Positions 11,101-18,605 of a DNA stretch of 64,000 nucleotides are shown in pieces. The notes beneath the pieces are model-generated. The model made no database searches. It worked only from the letters and a program-made list of their open reading frames with translations, and had not been told where the DNA came from. Position 1 is the first letter of the stretch. Each line of letters starts with the position of its first letter. The translations under genes and the position numbers were made by a program. Source of the stretch: UBA6168 sp964573725 (lineage in GTDB: Bacteria; Bacteroidota; Bacteroidia; Chitinophagales; Saprospiraceae); NCBI GenBank assembly GCA_964573725.1, contig CAZNLJ010000003.1, positions 122,382 through 186,381 of the forward strand, read 5' to 3'.

Positions 11101-12409
11101 AGACGACCCCGTTCCGGCTATGGGTGACCGTCAGGCAGTACTCGCCCGGTTCGTCGACCTGGACGAGGACTTCATCGTCGGGCCCGACGATCCCCGGACC
11201 GGTCCACAGGAAATCCGTCTGCCCGTCCGGGACCAGGGCGAAAGTGGAATTGACCCCGCTGATGATGACGGTGGCATTATTCCCGCAACCCAGGATATCG
11301 GGCGGATCGATGGCAGCGACGGGGTCGAGGATGGCGAGGTCCACCTGGGTGGTGCTGTCGCAGCCCTGGTAGTTGTCGCAGGTCTCGAAGAGGAATCCGG
11401 AGGACGAATAAGGCACCCCGCACACTTCGTAGGTGTAGGGCGCACAAAATGTCACCTGACCGATATTGACGCTGATGGGTGGGATGACATTGATGGTACA
11501 GCGCACCACACTGTCGCAACCGAGCCAGCTGGTGACGGTGACCGGCGTCCCACCCGGCGGTGTGGCCGCACAGAAAAGCTGACCGGCGCATGGGATGCAA
11601 TCACCCAGGCAAATGGACATGGGATCCTCGTTGGTCGGAGGAATCGCCTGGGAGGTCACCGTCATGCAGACCGGAGCGGTCGGCGGAAAACAGGGATTGG
11701 AAGCCGTGACGCAGATCTGGGCCGTACCGAGGTTGTTCCAGAGGACGTTCACCGTCTCGCCGGGATTCGGACTGACGATGGAGCCCATGCCGGCAGGGGA
11801 TACGGACCAGGTGTAAGTGGCCCCGTTCGGCACCGGGACCGTGTAGAGGCTGGTGGCACCCGGGCAGACCGTCTCCGGGCCGAGGATATTGGAGGGTGCT
11901 TCCGGCGGGACGGGCAGGGTGGAACCGTCGAGTACATTGACCTGAAAATCGCAGATATCCCCGCCACAGCCGTCGAAGACCACATAGTAGGCTTGCCCGA
12001 CCACATAATTCGAATAGACCAGCTGGAAAGGTGAGTTGACGCAATTGCACTGGGTCGCGACGGCCGGGCCGCTGCAGCTTCCCTCGTAGATTGCCGCCTG
12101 CATCCCGAATTGTCCGTTGACCCCCTGGCAATTCGAGGGGATGACCTCGATGGTGATGGAGGTGGAGCCGGCGATGAAGCCGAACCATTCATCATTGTTC
12201 AGCACATTGCCCCCGCAGCCCGGAAAGGGTTGTTGCTGGTTGTTGGTGCCGAGAGTGGCGCAGTAGCCGTTGAGGTCCGTGCAGAGGACCGGCGCAACGG
12301 CACACAAGTCACCGGTCTGCGGATAACCGGGCGGCGGACATTGTCCGATGGCGGTACCGGATGCCAACGACAGGACGGACAAGAAAAACAGGGCAGGTCT
12401 ATTCATCAT
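5180..12409 (-). CDS. Giant secreted multidomain protein with type-B T9SS (gliding-motility-associated) C-terminal domain
   Basis: 2409 residues, predicted to be exported by Sec and then by the type IX secretion system. Residues 1-22 are a signal peptide ending AIGQ. A Cys-rich N-terminal domain (about 25-165, with NDEWFGFIAGS and YYVVFDGCGG) resembles the adhesion domains found at the start of such proteins. A long series of Ig/PKD-like beta domains follows (about 170-960), each with a central Cys and a phrase like GPxxVC. Next come four tandem ~272-residue modules (about 965-1980), then SprB-type repeats (DVSCFGRNDGSL, GAPYLF-like). The end, FVPTAFSPNDDGINDLF ... NRWGEQVY ... GWDGRYRG ... 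EGEVNLVR, is the type-B sorting domain. It is probably a surface adhesin or gliding-related filament; the function is inferred from architecture only. It starts 39 nt after tpiA with no visible promoter between. Starts at 12409 or 12406 are equivalent. Confidence 0.9.
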   Translation of the reverse strand: MMNRPALFFLSVLSLASGTAIGQCPPPGYPQTGDLCAVAPVLCTDLNGYCATLGTNNQQQPFPGCGGNVLNNDEWFGFIAGSTSITIEVIPSNCQGVNGQFGMQAAIYEGSCSGPAVATQCNCVNSPFQLVYSNYVVGQAYYVVFDGCGGDICDFQVNVLDGSTLPVPPEAPSNILGPETVCPGATSLYTVPVPNGATYTWSVSPAGMGSIVSPNPGETVNVLWNNLGTAQICVTASNPCFPPTAPVCMTVTSQAIPPTNEDPMSICLGDCIPCAGQLFCAATPPGGTPVTVTSWLGCDSVVRCTINVIPPISVNIGQVTFCAPYTYEVCGVPYSSSGFLFETCDNYQGCDSTTQVDLAILDPVAAIDPPDILGCGNNATVIISGVNSTFALVPDGQTDFLWTGPGIVGPDDEVLVQVDEPGEYCLTVTHSRNGVVCSDTKCVTVTQNTAVPAAPALNGPLNPCEGNTGPYTVVPAGTPAPTGYVWTTPNGEPVTQVTPTSVSVDWTGSAGGQLCVTANNDCGASAPTCIPVNVGAAPPLPVIDGPVSVCGSSQALGYTVTNTQAGTNYAWTVPAGASFSGSGASVNVNFGGAAQGSAQVCVTASNNCDTVQACLDVVITSLPVTPVLSGPTSTCTSLQPALFSVTNPAPGNTYVWTVPTGAVVTGTGADVSVDFSGAVTGQVCVSAENGCGTSTQACQNVQVIAAPVAAISGMSDFCEGDTSPLFLPVSISGTGAPWTLVYQVNGAGSDTVSVPASPFNLPVTQAGLYTIIGIVTNNGCPGTASGSGEIIEFPAPTASLSGMGAICQGSGQTAALTVTLTGTAPWTLGWAANGNTQADQVAAGSPFSLPVSQSQAGTITLTTVTDGNGCEGTVDGSGSVVIQTAPVVSAIQTECDPTNTSYVVSFTINNGDSASYMVVPQGATVTGTLTGHTFVSDPIPSGDGYDYAVSDANACATVSVSDNAVVCNCTTQAGEMDQSALTTCGDGPVTASYDNTAEMLDGDDLLVFVLHNGGGLTVVPPVIAVSSTPTVGFDPALMVYGQTYYLSAVVGSDDGTGTVDLTDDCLSVAQGTPVVFYEVPTAVLSGDTAVCQGQSAGLPVALTGQGPWAITYDNGTATVPVNGINNAAYLLLVTPPATTSYTLLTVTDGNCPGTVDGSATVVVQTAVQYDDLAVTCNSTNTAFTVSFDITGGDPASYQVTGLPGTISNGTFLSDPVPTGTGFSLLLDDANGCAPKTIAQSLVVCNCSSAAGAMQPDAVDHCGPDSLSLPAASANTLDGDDLLNYYLHTGASNVLGTVVAVNPSAPTFAFDPATMAYGTQYYVSAVVGSADGNGGIDLSDPCLSVAPGTPVRFFEIPTAVLSGTQEICPGNSATLTLELTGSSPWSVVINGQTVSGIVGTPFDYPVSPAFSNDYQLTEVSNQFCSQPTDQTVTVIVHNPPDIANLAVTCNDIGTAYTVCFDIVGGDPAGYVVTPVAGNILGNQFCSDEIAEGQGFLFTLTDGHGCPPVSVQQDEVECACLSAAGTMDVNAQTVCGNGPSIAPVYDAMAQTLDPNDAQCFILHAGDQVPIAMNASGAFSFNPLSMTYGQTYFVAAVVGNDNGSGCVNLSDPCKSFSADMPLVFYQKPTAVLSGSADICAGSPTDLSVVLTGEGPWDFSYINALGNQVDIQADASPFLFPVTPLQSVVYSLTNFSDAHCAGTVSGNAVVTVNIAPGTINEITSCNAANTAYTVSFSISGGDAASYSVVPAGTLTGSDFLSEPIPSGGSYSFAVDDANGCGPTLVSGQVICDCTTDAGTMAVGTVVVCGDETASAQPVAPPVLDGDDILVYVLHTASGNVPGTILAQGPTPSFDFQPATMSYNTTYYISALVASADGSGGLDLNDPCLSLAPGTPVIFRELPQATVSATPSICLGSSIQVAFILGGIGPFELTFTVNNLPQTLPLPAPGTFPLELTPAVSTTVSLVQVTDLGTGCSAPLAGTTTIQVLTPPDAGTASAPPAFCEGQAMLLDLDGYLSGADPGGTWTGPFGVIPSGDLNLATLSAGSYSLLYTVPGMPPCPDASVSVPLDVAAQPTADAGPDQNLNCDVTEVTLGGGAGGATGLTYEWSGGTLDDPSVPNPSTQSPGVYTLTVSNAEGCAATDQVVVGQNITSPDPFASVSDVSCFGRNDGSLVVDSVRNGQAPYLFSLDGAAFSSQNQFVNLGPGDYELTVVDAAGCESTRTLTVSEPAEVTVDIIGDFPDGDPVVELGQDLLLTLESNPPFFQLDTVRWSDGGIDSCLGCRSITVVPQGQTTYSVRVGADGCFAEDLISVFVRKERTLFVPTAFSPNDDGINDLFSVYPGRYVERVSSFRVFNRWGEQVYELFGLRPGDPPVGWDGRYRGAQLNPGIFVWMAEVVFLDGSTEVYEGEVNLVR
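6460..9511 (-). repeat. Four tandem ~272-residue protein modules inside the giant T9SS gene
   Basis: A CxC motif starts each module, with first-Cys codons at 9511, 8680, 7864 and 7051, giving periods of 831, 816 and 813 nt. Each module repeats: CxC...AGxM...CG, LDGDDxLxxxLH, a DPATMxYGxxYYxSA block, VGxxDGxGxxDLxDxCLS, xxGTPVxFxExPTAxLSG, LTGxxPW, CNxxNTAYTVSF, IxGGDPASY and LDDANGC. The copies are diverged in protein sequence and the fourth degenerates after its first half. The right boundary (6460) is approximate. Confidence 0.8.
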
Positions 12410-12448
12410 GACAAGTGTTTGTTTGTTGGGTGAAAACGGCTTGGCTTT

Positions 12449-13207
12449 TCAGGCCTTCGACAAGATTCCCAGGAAATCGGCAGCCTGGAGGGAAGCCCCT
12501 CCGATCAGACCGCCGTCCACATCCGGCTGGGAGAACAATTCCGCCGCATTGTCGGGTTTGCAGCTTCCGCCATACAGGATGGGGACCAGGTCCGCGAGCT
12601 CGGCACCATACCGCTCCTGCAGCAGGTTCCGGATGAACCGGTGCATATCCTGGGCCTGCTGTGGGCTGGCCGTCCGGCCGGTACCGATGGCCCAGACCGG
12701 TTCGTATGCAATGACGATGCGCCGCATCGCAGCTTCGGAAAGATGGAACAGTCCGCCCGACAACTGTTCGGAGACGACCGCCTCCTGTTGGCCCGCCTCC
12801 CGTGCCTCCAGCAATTCCCCGCAGCAGTAGATGGGGACCATCCCGTTCGACAGCACGGCATCCACCTTGGCGGACAACCACTCCTCCGTCTCTCCGAAAT
12901 AGGCCCGTCGCTCGGAGTGCCCGAGGATGACATATTGCACACCGATCGACTGCAACATGGGGGCCGACACCTCCCCTGTGTAAGCACCATTGGGCGCACT
13001 GTGGCAATTTTGCGCCCCCAAGGCGATATCCGAACGGCCTGCCACCATCCCCGCCAAGGTAGGCAGGTGCAGGAATGGCGGGCAAAGGATGGCGAGTGCC
13101 CGGGTGTCGGACGGAAGTCCCTCCAACACTTCCGAAGCCAGGCGCTCCCCTTCCGCCAGGGTCTTGTTCATTTTCCAGTTTCCGGCAACAATCTTTTTTC
13201 TAGTCAT
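12449..13207 (-). CDS. tpiA: Triose-phosphate isomerase
   Basis: Cytosolic glycolytic enzyme that interconverts dihydroxyacetone phosphate and glyceraldehyde 3-phosphate. The 252-residue TIM barrel has the normal length. The substrate-binding N10 and K12 lie in AGNWKMN, the electrophile H97 in LGHSERR, and the catalytic base E169 in AYEPVWAIGTG. Phosphate-binding loops YGGSCKP and GGLIGGASL are present near the C-terminus. A promoter-like element lies 255 nt upstream, leaving a long leader. The giant secreted-protein gene begins 39 nt after its stop, so the two are probably on one message. Confidence 0.98.
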   Translation of the reverse strand: MTRKKIVAGNWKMNKTLAEGERLASEVLEGLPSDTRALAILCPPFLHLPTLAGMVAGRSDIALGAQNCHSAPNGAYTGEVSAPMLQSIGVQYVILGHSERRAYFGETEEWLSAKVDAVLSNGMVPIYCCGELLEAREAGQQEAVVSEQLSGGLFHLSEAAMRRIVIAYEPVWAIGTGRTASPQQAQDMHRFIRNLLQERYGAELADLVPILYGGSCKPDNAAELFSQPDVDGGLIGGASLQAADFLGILSKA

Positions 13208-13461
13208 GGTGATGTTTTATGGTATGCTGTTAAGTTTTCGATGCCATGCAAGGTAGACCGGCCATGCCGACCTGTCGTCCGATGCCCAGGGGATATATTG
13301 GATGTAGGTCAGGGAGGGGGCGGCCGCACTTGGGTCCCCGGGATATGCATAGGATGCTTCAGCCGATGGTAAGGACCGGACCGTCTCGACGGACCACCTG
13401 GTGAAGGCATCCGACCGGGGCGGCATTTTACTGATATTGTTTCAATGCTTCCTCAGGAGGG

Positions 13462-13496
13462 CAAAGATAATATTGGTTTCAAAATAGGGAAACAAA
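13462..13496 (-). promoter_or_regulatory. Promoter reading toward tpiA
   Basis: On the minus strand, TTTG (13496-13493), a 23-nt spacer and TATCTTTG (13469-13462) match the Bacteroidota -33/-7 consensus at the long end of the spacing range. The leader to the tpiA ATG would be about 250 nt. Confidence 0.5.
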
Positions 13497-13629
13497 TATT
13501 TGGATGAAGCAGCGCCCCACATGTCCCGGTATCCATGCAGCCCCGGAACCCAGCCATGCCATCCCGCCTGCAGACGAGAAACAAGGCGGGTCGAAAAAAA
13601 AAATTATTTTCCAAATAAGCGCGGGACGG

Positions 13630-13660
13630 TTGCTTTTTACGGCAATAGAAAATATATTTG
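13630..13660 (+). promoter_or_regulatory. Promoter of the ECF sigma-factor gene
   Basis: TTG (13630-13632), a 20-nt spacer and TATATTTG (13653-13660) form a good Bacteroidota promoter. The leader to the ATG at 13783 is about 115 nt and strikingly AT-rich compared with the rest of the window. It and the tpiA promoter lie divergently in the 575-nt region 13208-13782, where I see no other gene. Confidence 0.6.
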
Positions 13661-13782
13661 GCCTTATAATTGAAATCCAGTTTACTGTTCTCCATTTATC
13701 AAAATTTCAAATCATTCCTATAGGCGACAAACTTCTACACTAAATCGATTAGCTTATTTTTTAACTAACCGCTGATTTAGTT

Positions 13783-14361
13783 ATGCAAGTCACGCCATTG
13801 AATGACCACCAGTTGATAGATTCCTATTTGAATGGAGACGAGCGGGCCTTCCAGGAACTGCTCAGCCGCTACCAGCAGAAAATCTACACCTCCATTTACC
13901 TGTTCGTCAAAGACGAGGCACAGGCGGAAGACCTTTTCCAGGAAGTCTTCATCAAGATCATCAACACCTTACGTTCCGGTAAATACAACCACGAAGGCAA
14001 GTTCGGCCAATGGGCCTTGCGAATTGCCTACAACATGTGCGTTGACAATTTCCGCCGTGGCAAGCGGCGTCCGGTCGTGCAGACGGGAGATGTGTTTGAT
14101 GTATTCGATGTACTGCACTGCCCGGACCCGAATGCGGAACAACTCATGATGCGCAGCCAAAACCACGACAAGATCCGGCAGCTGGTCGACATGTTGCCAC
14201 CGGAGCAACGGGAAGTGGTCATCCTCCGGCATTATGCCGACATGAGTTTCAAGGAAATCGCGGCCTTGACCCAAGTAAGCATCAATACCGCCTTGGGTAG
14301 GATGCGGTACGCGCTGATCAACATCCGCAAAATGGCCGGCGCGCATGAAATGCAAGCCTAA
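13783..14361 (+). CDS. ECF-type RNA polymerase sigma factor
   Basis: 192-residue sigma-70 family protein of extracytoplasmic-function type. Region 2 lies at about 22-92 (LLSRYQQKIY ... DLFQEVFIKI ... WALRIAYNMCVDNFRR), with the -10-recognition helices. A short acidic linker follows, then region 4 at about 130-185 (LPPEQREVVILRHYADMSFKEIAALTQVS) with the helix-turn-helix that reads the -35 region. The start is preceded by an AT-rich leader and a good promoter. No anti-sigma factor with a transmembrane segment follows. The next genes are a tiny overlapping frame and a PspC-domain peptide, so how it is controlled is unclear. The regulon cannot be read from the sequence. Confidence 0.95.
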   Translation: MQVTPLNDHQLIDSYLNGDERAFQELLSRYQQKIYTSIYLFVKDEAQAEDLFQEVFIKIINTLRSGKYNHEGKFGQWALRIAYNMCVDNFRRGKRRPVVQTGDVFDVFDVLHCPDPNAEQLMMRSQNHDKIRQLVDMLPPEQREVVILRHYADMSFKEIAALTQVSINTALGRMRYALINIRKMAGAHEMQA

Positions 14362-14512
14362 GTCGGTCCGATTGCAAAAAAAGGTCAAGCAGCTTGCCAA
14401 GGACGCCGGCAAGGGCCGATTGAACGGCCGGGAGCGGTTGCCACTTCGGTTCTCCGGTCCGGTTGCCGGCGAAGGCTTTCGAAACCTTTTTCGTACGAAC
14501 TTGTTTATCTAG
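14345..14512 (+). CDS. Possible small basic protein overlapping the sigma-factor stop
   Basis: A 55-codon frame begins at an ATG inside the last codons of the ECF sigma gene (17-nt overlap) and ends at 14512. The predicted peptide is strongly basic at its N-terminus (MKCKPKSVRLQKKVKQLAK). Codon third positions are about two-thirds G/C, close to neighbouring genes, and the overlap would allow translational coupling. I recognise no family, and the frame may be chance. It would fill the otherwise empty 175 nt between the sigma factor and the PspC gene. Confidence 0.22.
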   Translation: MKCKPKSVRLQKKVKQLAKDAGKGRLNGRERLPLRFSGPVAGEGFRNLFRTNLFI

Positions 14513-14536
14513 CATTTTGATATATCCGGATTGAAG

Positions 14537-14752
14537 ATGAATGCCTACAGCCGTATTTTGGAAAAGCCCGCTTTCGGTGTCTGTACGTTCCTGGGTGATA
14601 AAATGGGACTACCGTCCGGTAGTGTGCGGCTCTATTTCATCTACATCACCTGCGTCACCATCGGGTCTCCGGTCATCATCTACCTCTTCCTGGCCTTTTG
14701 GCTCAACATCCGGACCTTCTTCCGCCATCGGCACCATCCCGTTTGGGAATGA
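14537..14752 (+). CDS. PspC-domain small membrane protein
   Basis: 71 residues covering essentially one PspC domain: an N-terminal amphipathic part (ILEKPAFGVCTFLGDKMGLPSGSVRLYF) followed by a hydrophobic segment (about 33-57, ending in FWLNI). PspC-domain proteins sit in the inner membrane and are linked to envelope-stress responses. The ATG at 14537 is chosen over an in-frame TTG two codons earlier. The gene lies 175 nt downstream of the ECF sigma factor on the same strand and ends before a strong bidirectional terminator. Co-regulation with the sigma factor is plausible, but no promoter of its own was recognised. No partner such as PspA is present here. Confidence 0.8.
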   Translation: MNAYSRILEKPAFGVCTFLGDKMGLPSGSVRLYFIYITCVTIGSPVIIYLFLAFWLNIRTFFRHRHHPVWE

Positions 14753-14835
14753 GACCCGTTATGCCCCCGGGACGGACCACGCCGGCATCGGCGTTTCGAG
14801 AAGAGAAAGGGTTTCGATGGCATACGATGGCGAGG

Positions 14836-14864
14836 AAAAGCCGACCGGCCTCCGGTCGGCTTTT
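14836..14864. terminator. Bidirectional terminator between PspC gene and metH
   Basis: AAAAGCCGACCGG (14836-14848) pairs with 14852-14864 around a 3-nt loop. A-tract and T-tract on the two sides make it work in both directions. It separates the convergent PspC-domain gene and metH, whose stop codon follows at 14866. Confidence 0.88.
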
Positions 14865-14865
14865 C

Positions 14866-17800
14866 TCATTCAAGGACAGGAGCCAGCCATTTCGCCGCCT
14901 CTTCCCGGGACATGCCCTTCCGGACCGCATAGTCCTGTAGCTGGTCATCCCCGATTCGGGAAATGGTGAAATACCTGGCTTCCGGATGGGAGAAATACCA
15001 CCCGCTGACGGAGGAGGCCGGCCACATGGCACAACTTTCCGTCAGGGAGATACCGGTATTTTCCTCGACGGAGAGCAGGGACCACAAGGTCCTTTTCTCC
15101 GTATGTTCCGGGCAAGCCGGGTAGCCGGGCGCCGGGCGGATTCCCCTGTATTTTTCGGAAATCAGGTCGTCGTTGGACAAGGACTCCCCTTGGTCATAGC
15201 CCCAGAACTCCTTGCGGACCCGCTCGTGCATCCTTTCGGCAAAAGCCTCTGCAAGGCGGTCGCCGAGGGCTTTCAGCAAAATGGCGTGGTAGTCGTCGTG
15301 GGCTTCCTCGAAAGCCTTTGCATGCTCCTCCAGGCCGATGCCGGCCGTCACGGCGAAACAACCGATATAATCGGTCGGACCATCGGATTTCGGGGCGACC
15401 AGGTCCGACAGGCATCGATTCGCTTGTCCCTGGGCGCGCACCACCTGTTGGCGCAGGAAATGGAGGGTAGCCAATCGGACGGCGGGATTTGCCGGATCAT
15501 AAACCTCCACGCTGTCATCCGGCGTCGCGGCGGCGGGGAACAAGCCGATGACCGCCCTGGCCTGCAACCATCGTTCGTCGATGATGCGCCGCAGGAGCGA
15601 TTGTGCATCGCGGAACAATTGGCGGGCCTGCGTGCCGACGACCGGATCCTCCAGGATCGCGGGGAATTTCCCGGCCAACTCCCAGCTGGCGAAGAACGGC
15701 GTCCAGTCGATGTATTCGGTCAAGGTCTCCAAGGATTCCGATTCCAGCACATGGATACCCGGCCGAAGCGGTACGGGCGGCCGATAGCGGTCCCAATCCC
15801 ATTTCATCCGGTTGGCGCGGGCGGCGGCCAGGGGAAGCAAGGCCTTGGCCGTGGACCGTTGGGCGCGTTGTTCGCGGATGGCGGCATACTGTTGCCGGGT
15901 ATCTTCCAGAAATGTCGACCTGGCCTTCCGGTCCGCCGAAGTCAGGACGGACGCTACCGAAACACTTCGGGAGGCGTCCAACACATGGAGGACGGGACCG
16001 TTCGCGTACATCGGTTCGATCTTGACGGCCGTATGGGTACGGGAGGTGGTCGCCCCGCCGATCAGCAGGGGGATGTCGAATCCCAACCGTTGCATTTCCT
16101 TGGCCACATGGACCATCTCATCCAGGGAAGGCGTGATCAGCCCGCTCAGGCCGACCATATCCACTTGGTGCGCGCGGGCGGCGGCCAGGATCTTGTCGGC
16201 AGGGACCATCACCCCCAGGTCGATGATTTCGAAATTATTGCACGCCAATACGACGCCGACGATATTCTTGCCGATATCATGGACGTCCCCCTTGACGGTT
16301 GCCAGCAGGATCTTGCCTTTGGCATGTCCGCCCGCGGCGGATTTTGAAGCTTCGATGAAAGGGGTGAGATAGGCGACGGACTTTTTCATGACCCGGGCGG
16401 ATTTCACCACCTGGGGGAGGAACATCTTCCCGCTTCCGAAAAGGTCGCCGACGACATTCATGCCGTCCATCAGCGGCCCCTCGATGACCTGGATCGGTTC
16501 GTCGAACAGTTGGCGGGCGATTTCCGTATCCTCCTCGATGAATTCGTCGATTCCTTTGAGCAGGGCGTGTTGGAGGCGTTGGGCCACGGGAGCTTCCCGC
16601 CAGGAGAGGTCCTGCTGTTGCAACTGGGAACCGCCGGCACCCTTGAAGCGGGTCGCCAGTTCGATCAGTTTTTCCGTTGCATCCGGGTTCCTGTCGAAGA
16701 GGACATCCTCCACGCAGGTCAGCAGGTCGCGGGGAATTTCCTCATACACGGCGAGCATACCCGCATTGACGATACCCATGTCCAAGCCGGCACGGATGGC
16801 GTGATAGAGAAACGCGGCGTGCATGGCTTCGCGGACGCGGTCATTACCCCGGAAGCTGAAGGACAGGTTGCTGATGCCGCCGCTGACGCTGGCACCGGGG
16901 CAAAGCCTTTTTATTTCCCGGGTAGCCCCGATGAAGTGAAGGGCGTAGGCATTGTGTTCGGCGATACCGGTGGCCACAGCGAAGACATTGGGGTCAAAAA
17001 TGATGTCCTGGGGGGGGAAGTCGAGTTCCGTCGTCAGCAAATGGTAGGCGCGGACACAGATTTCCACTTTTCTTTCGAGGGTATCCGCCTGACCCTGTTC
17101 GTCAAACGCCATGACGACGGCGGCGGCGCCGTATCGCCGGACCAGGCGGGCCTGGTGCAGGAACTCTTTCTCCCCCTCTTTCAGGGAGATGGAATTCACG
17201 ATACATTTGCCCTGGACGCACTTCAGCCCCGTCTCCAGGACGGAGAACCGGGAGCTGTCGATCATGATCGGTACGCGGGCGATGTCCGGTTCCGCCATCA
17301 CCAGCTTCAGGAACCGATCCATGGCCTCCTCACTGTCCAACAATCCCTCGTCCATATTGACATCGATGACCTGCGCACCGGCATCCACCTGCTGTCGGGC
17401 GACAGCGAGGGCCGCGGGATAATCCTTGGCCCGGACCAGGCGGGCGAACTGCCTGCTGCCGGTGACATTGGTCCGTTCGCCGATATTCACGAAATTGGTT
17501 TCCGGCCGGACCACCAGGGGTTCCAGGCCGGACAAGTTCAGGAAGGGGCTGGGAGGCGGCGGGACCCGCGGCGGAATACCGGCTACCCGGGCCGCCATGG
17601 AAGCGATATGTGCCGGTGTGGTACCACAACAACCGCCGACGATATTCAGGAACCCGCTCCGGGCAAAATCGGAGACCAGGTCCCTCATCTCCTCGGGCGA
17701 TTGGTCGTAGCCTCCCATCTCGTTCGGCAATCCGGCATTCGGATAGGCGTGCACGTAGCAGGAGGCGACACCGGACAGCGCCTCGAGATAGGGCCGCATC

Positions 17801-18561
17801 TCCTCGGCACCCAGTGCGCAGTTCAACCCGACACAAAACGGCCGGGCATGTTGCAGGGAAATCCAAAAGGCCTCCACGGTCTGTCCGGAAAGGGTCCTTC
17901 CGCTCGCGTCCGTGATGGTGCCGGACAACATGACCGGCAGCCGGCGGCCGGTTTCCTCGTGCAGCCGATCGATGGCGAACAGGGCCGCCTTCGCATTGAG
18001 GGTGTCGAACACCGTCTCCACCAGAAAGATATCCACCCCGCCATCCATCAGGGCGGCCGCTTGTTCGTAATAGGCTTCCATGACCTCGTCAAAGGATACC
18101 GCCCGGTATCCGGGGTCGTTGACATCCGGGGAAAGCGAGAGGGTCTTGTTGAGGGGACCGATCGCACCGGCGACAAAGCGGGGTTTGTCGGGAGTCCGCC
18201 GGACGTACTCATCCGCTGCCAGCCGGGCGACGCGGGCAGCCGCCAGGTTCAGCTCCCGGACCAGCGACTGCATCCCGTAGTCCGCCTGGGAAAAAGCGTT
18301 GGCGTTGAACGTATTCGTCTCGATGATATCCGCCCCGGCGGACAGGTATTCCTCGTGGATACGCCGGATGATGTCGGGTTGGGTCAGGACGAGCAGGTCG
18401 TTGTTTCCCTTGAGGTCGGAGGGCCAGGATTCGAACCGGGATCCGCGGTAATCCGACTCCCCCAGTCGGTACTGCTGGATCATGGTCCCCATGGCGCCAT
18501 CCAATACCAGGATGCGTTCCCGGATGATTCTTTCCAATTCGGTAGCTTGCGTCATAGTCAT
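14866..18561 (-). CDS. metH: Cobalamin-dependent methionine synthase MetH
   Basis: Transfers the methyl group from methyltetrahydrofolate via methylcobalamin to homocysteine. With the ATG at 18561 the protein has 1231 residues, the length of full four-module MetH. The homocysteine module has zinc ligands in LNCALG (about 243) and GGCCGTTPAH (about 312). The folate module contains NIGERTNVTGS and DVNMDEG. The cobalamin module has DVHDIGKNIVG at about 760, whose His is the lower cobalt ligand. The C-terminal AdoMet reactivation domain ends with GYPACPEHTEK and a conserved SxxFSHPEARYF-type stretch. The frame remains open about 110 codons upstream, but that part has no family similarity. It is third in a probable hisS-gmhA-metH run. 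A GC-rich hairpin lies just upstream of the start. Confidence 0.97.
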   Translation of the reverse strand: MTMTQATELERIIRERILVLDGAMGTMIQQYRLGESDYRGSRFESWPSDLKGNNDLLVLTQPDIIRRIHEEYLSAGADIIETNTFNANAFSQADYGMQSLVRELNLAAARVARLAADEYVRRTPDKPRFVAGAIGPLNKTLSLSPDVNDPGYRAVSFDEVMEAYYEQAAALMDGGVDIFLVETVFDTLNAKAALFAIDRLHEETGRRLPVMLSGTITDASGRTLSGQTVEAFWISLQHARPFCVGLNCALGAEEMRPYLEALSGVASCYVHAYPNAGLPNEMGGYDQSPEEMRDLVSDFARSGFLNIVGGCCGTTPAHIASMAARVAGIPPRVPPPPSPFLNLSGLEPLVVRPETNFVNIGERTNVTGSRQFARLVRAKDYPAALAVARQQVDAGAQVIDVNMDEGLLDSEEAMDRFLKLVMAEPDIARVPIMIDSSRFSVLETGLKCVQGKCIVNSISLKEGEKEFLHQARLVRRYGAAAVVMAFDEQGQADTLERKVEICVRAYHLLTTELDFPPQDIIFDPNVFAVATGIAEHNAYALHFIGATREIKRLCPGASVSGGISNLSFSFRGNDRVREAMHAAFLYHAIRAGLDMGIVNAGMLAVYEEIPRDLLTCVEDVLFDRNPDATEKLIELATRFKGAGGSQLQQQDLSWREAPVAQRLQHALLKGIDEFIEEDTEIARQLFDEPIQVIEGPLMDGMNVVGDLFGSGKMFLPQVVKSARVMKKSVAYLTPFIEASKSAAGGHAKGKILLATVKGDVHDIGKNIVGVVLACNNFEIIDLGVMVPADKILAAARAHQVDMVGLSGLITPSLDEMVHVAKEMQRLGFDIPLLIGGATTSRTHTAVKIEPMYANGPVLHVLDASRSVSVASVLTSADRKARSTFLEDTRQQYAAIREQRAQRSTAKALLPLAAARANRMKWDWDRYRPPVPLRPGIHVLESESLETLTEYIDWTPFFASWELAGKFPAILEDPVVGTQARQLFRDAQSLLRRIIDERWLQARAVIGLFPAAATPDDSVEVYDPANPAVRLATLHFLRQQVVRAQGQANRCLSDLVAPKSDGPTDYIGCFAVTAGIGLEEHAKAFEEAHDDYHAILLKALGDRLAEAFAERMHERVRKEFWGYDQGESLSNDDLISEKYRGIRPAPGYPACPEHTEKRTLWSLLSVEENTGISLTESCAMWPASSVSGWYFSHPEARYFTISRIGDDQLQDYAVRKGMSREEAAKWLAPVLE

Positions 18562-18587
18562 GTGGTTGAAGCCTTTACCCGGGACGA

Positions 18588-18605
18588 GGTCCGGGTGACC
18601 GGACC
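18588..18605 (-). promoter_or_regulatory. Leader hairpin 27 nt upstream of metH
   Basis: GGTCCGG (18588-18594) pairs perfectly with CCGGACC (18599-18605) around a 4-nt loop, between gmhA and metH. Cobalamin or SAM riboswitches can control metH in other bacteria, but I could not match this leader to either consensus. It may be an attenuator or simply GC-rich sequence. Confidence 0.25.

Noticed and set aside
8630..12034. A 1134-codon plus-strand open frame opposite the giant T9SS gene
   Set aside because: Gly/Arg/His-rich shadow created by GC-rich codon bias. It has no domains, while the minus frame has signal peptide, repeats and sorting domain.
13217..13426. A 69-codon minus-strand frame ending 9 nt before tpiA
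   Set aside because: Position downstream of a promoter made it tempting, but the composition is not convincing and I recognise no family. It is more likely part of the tpiA leader.
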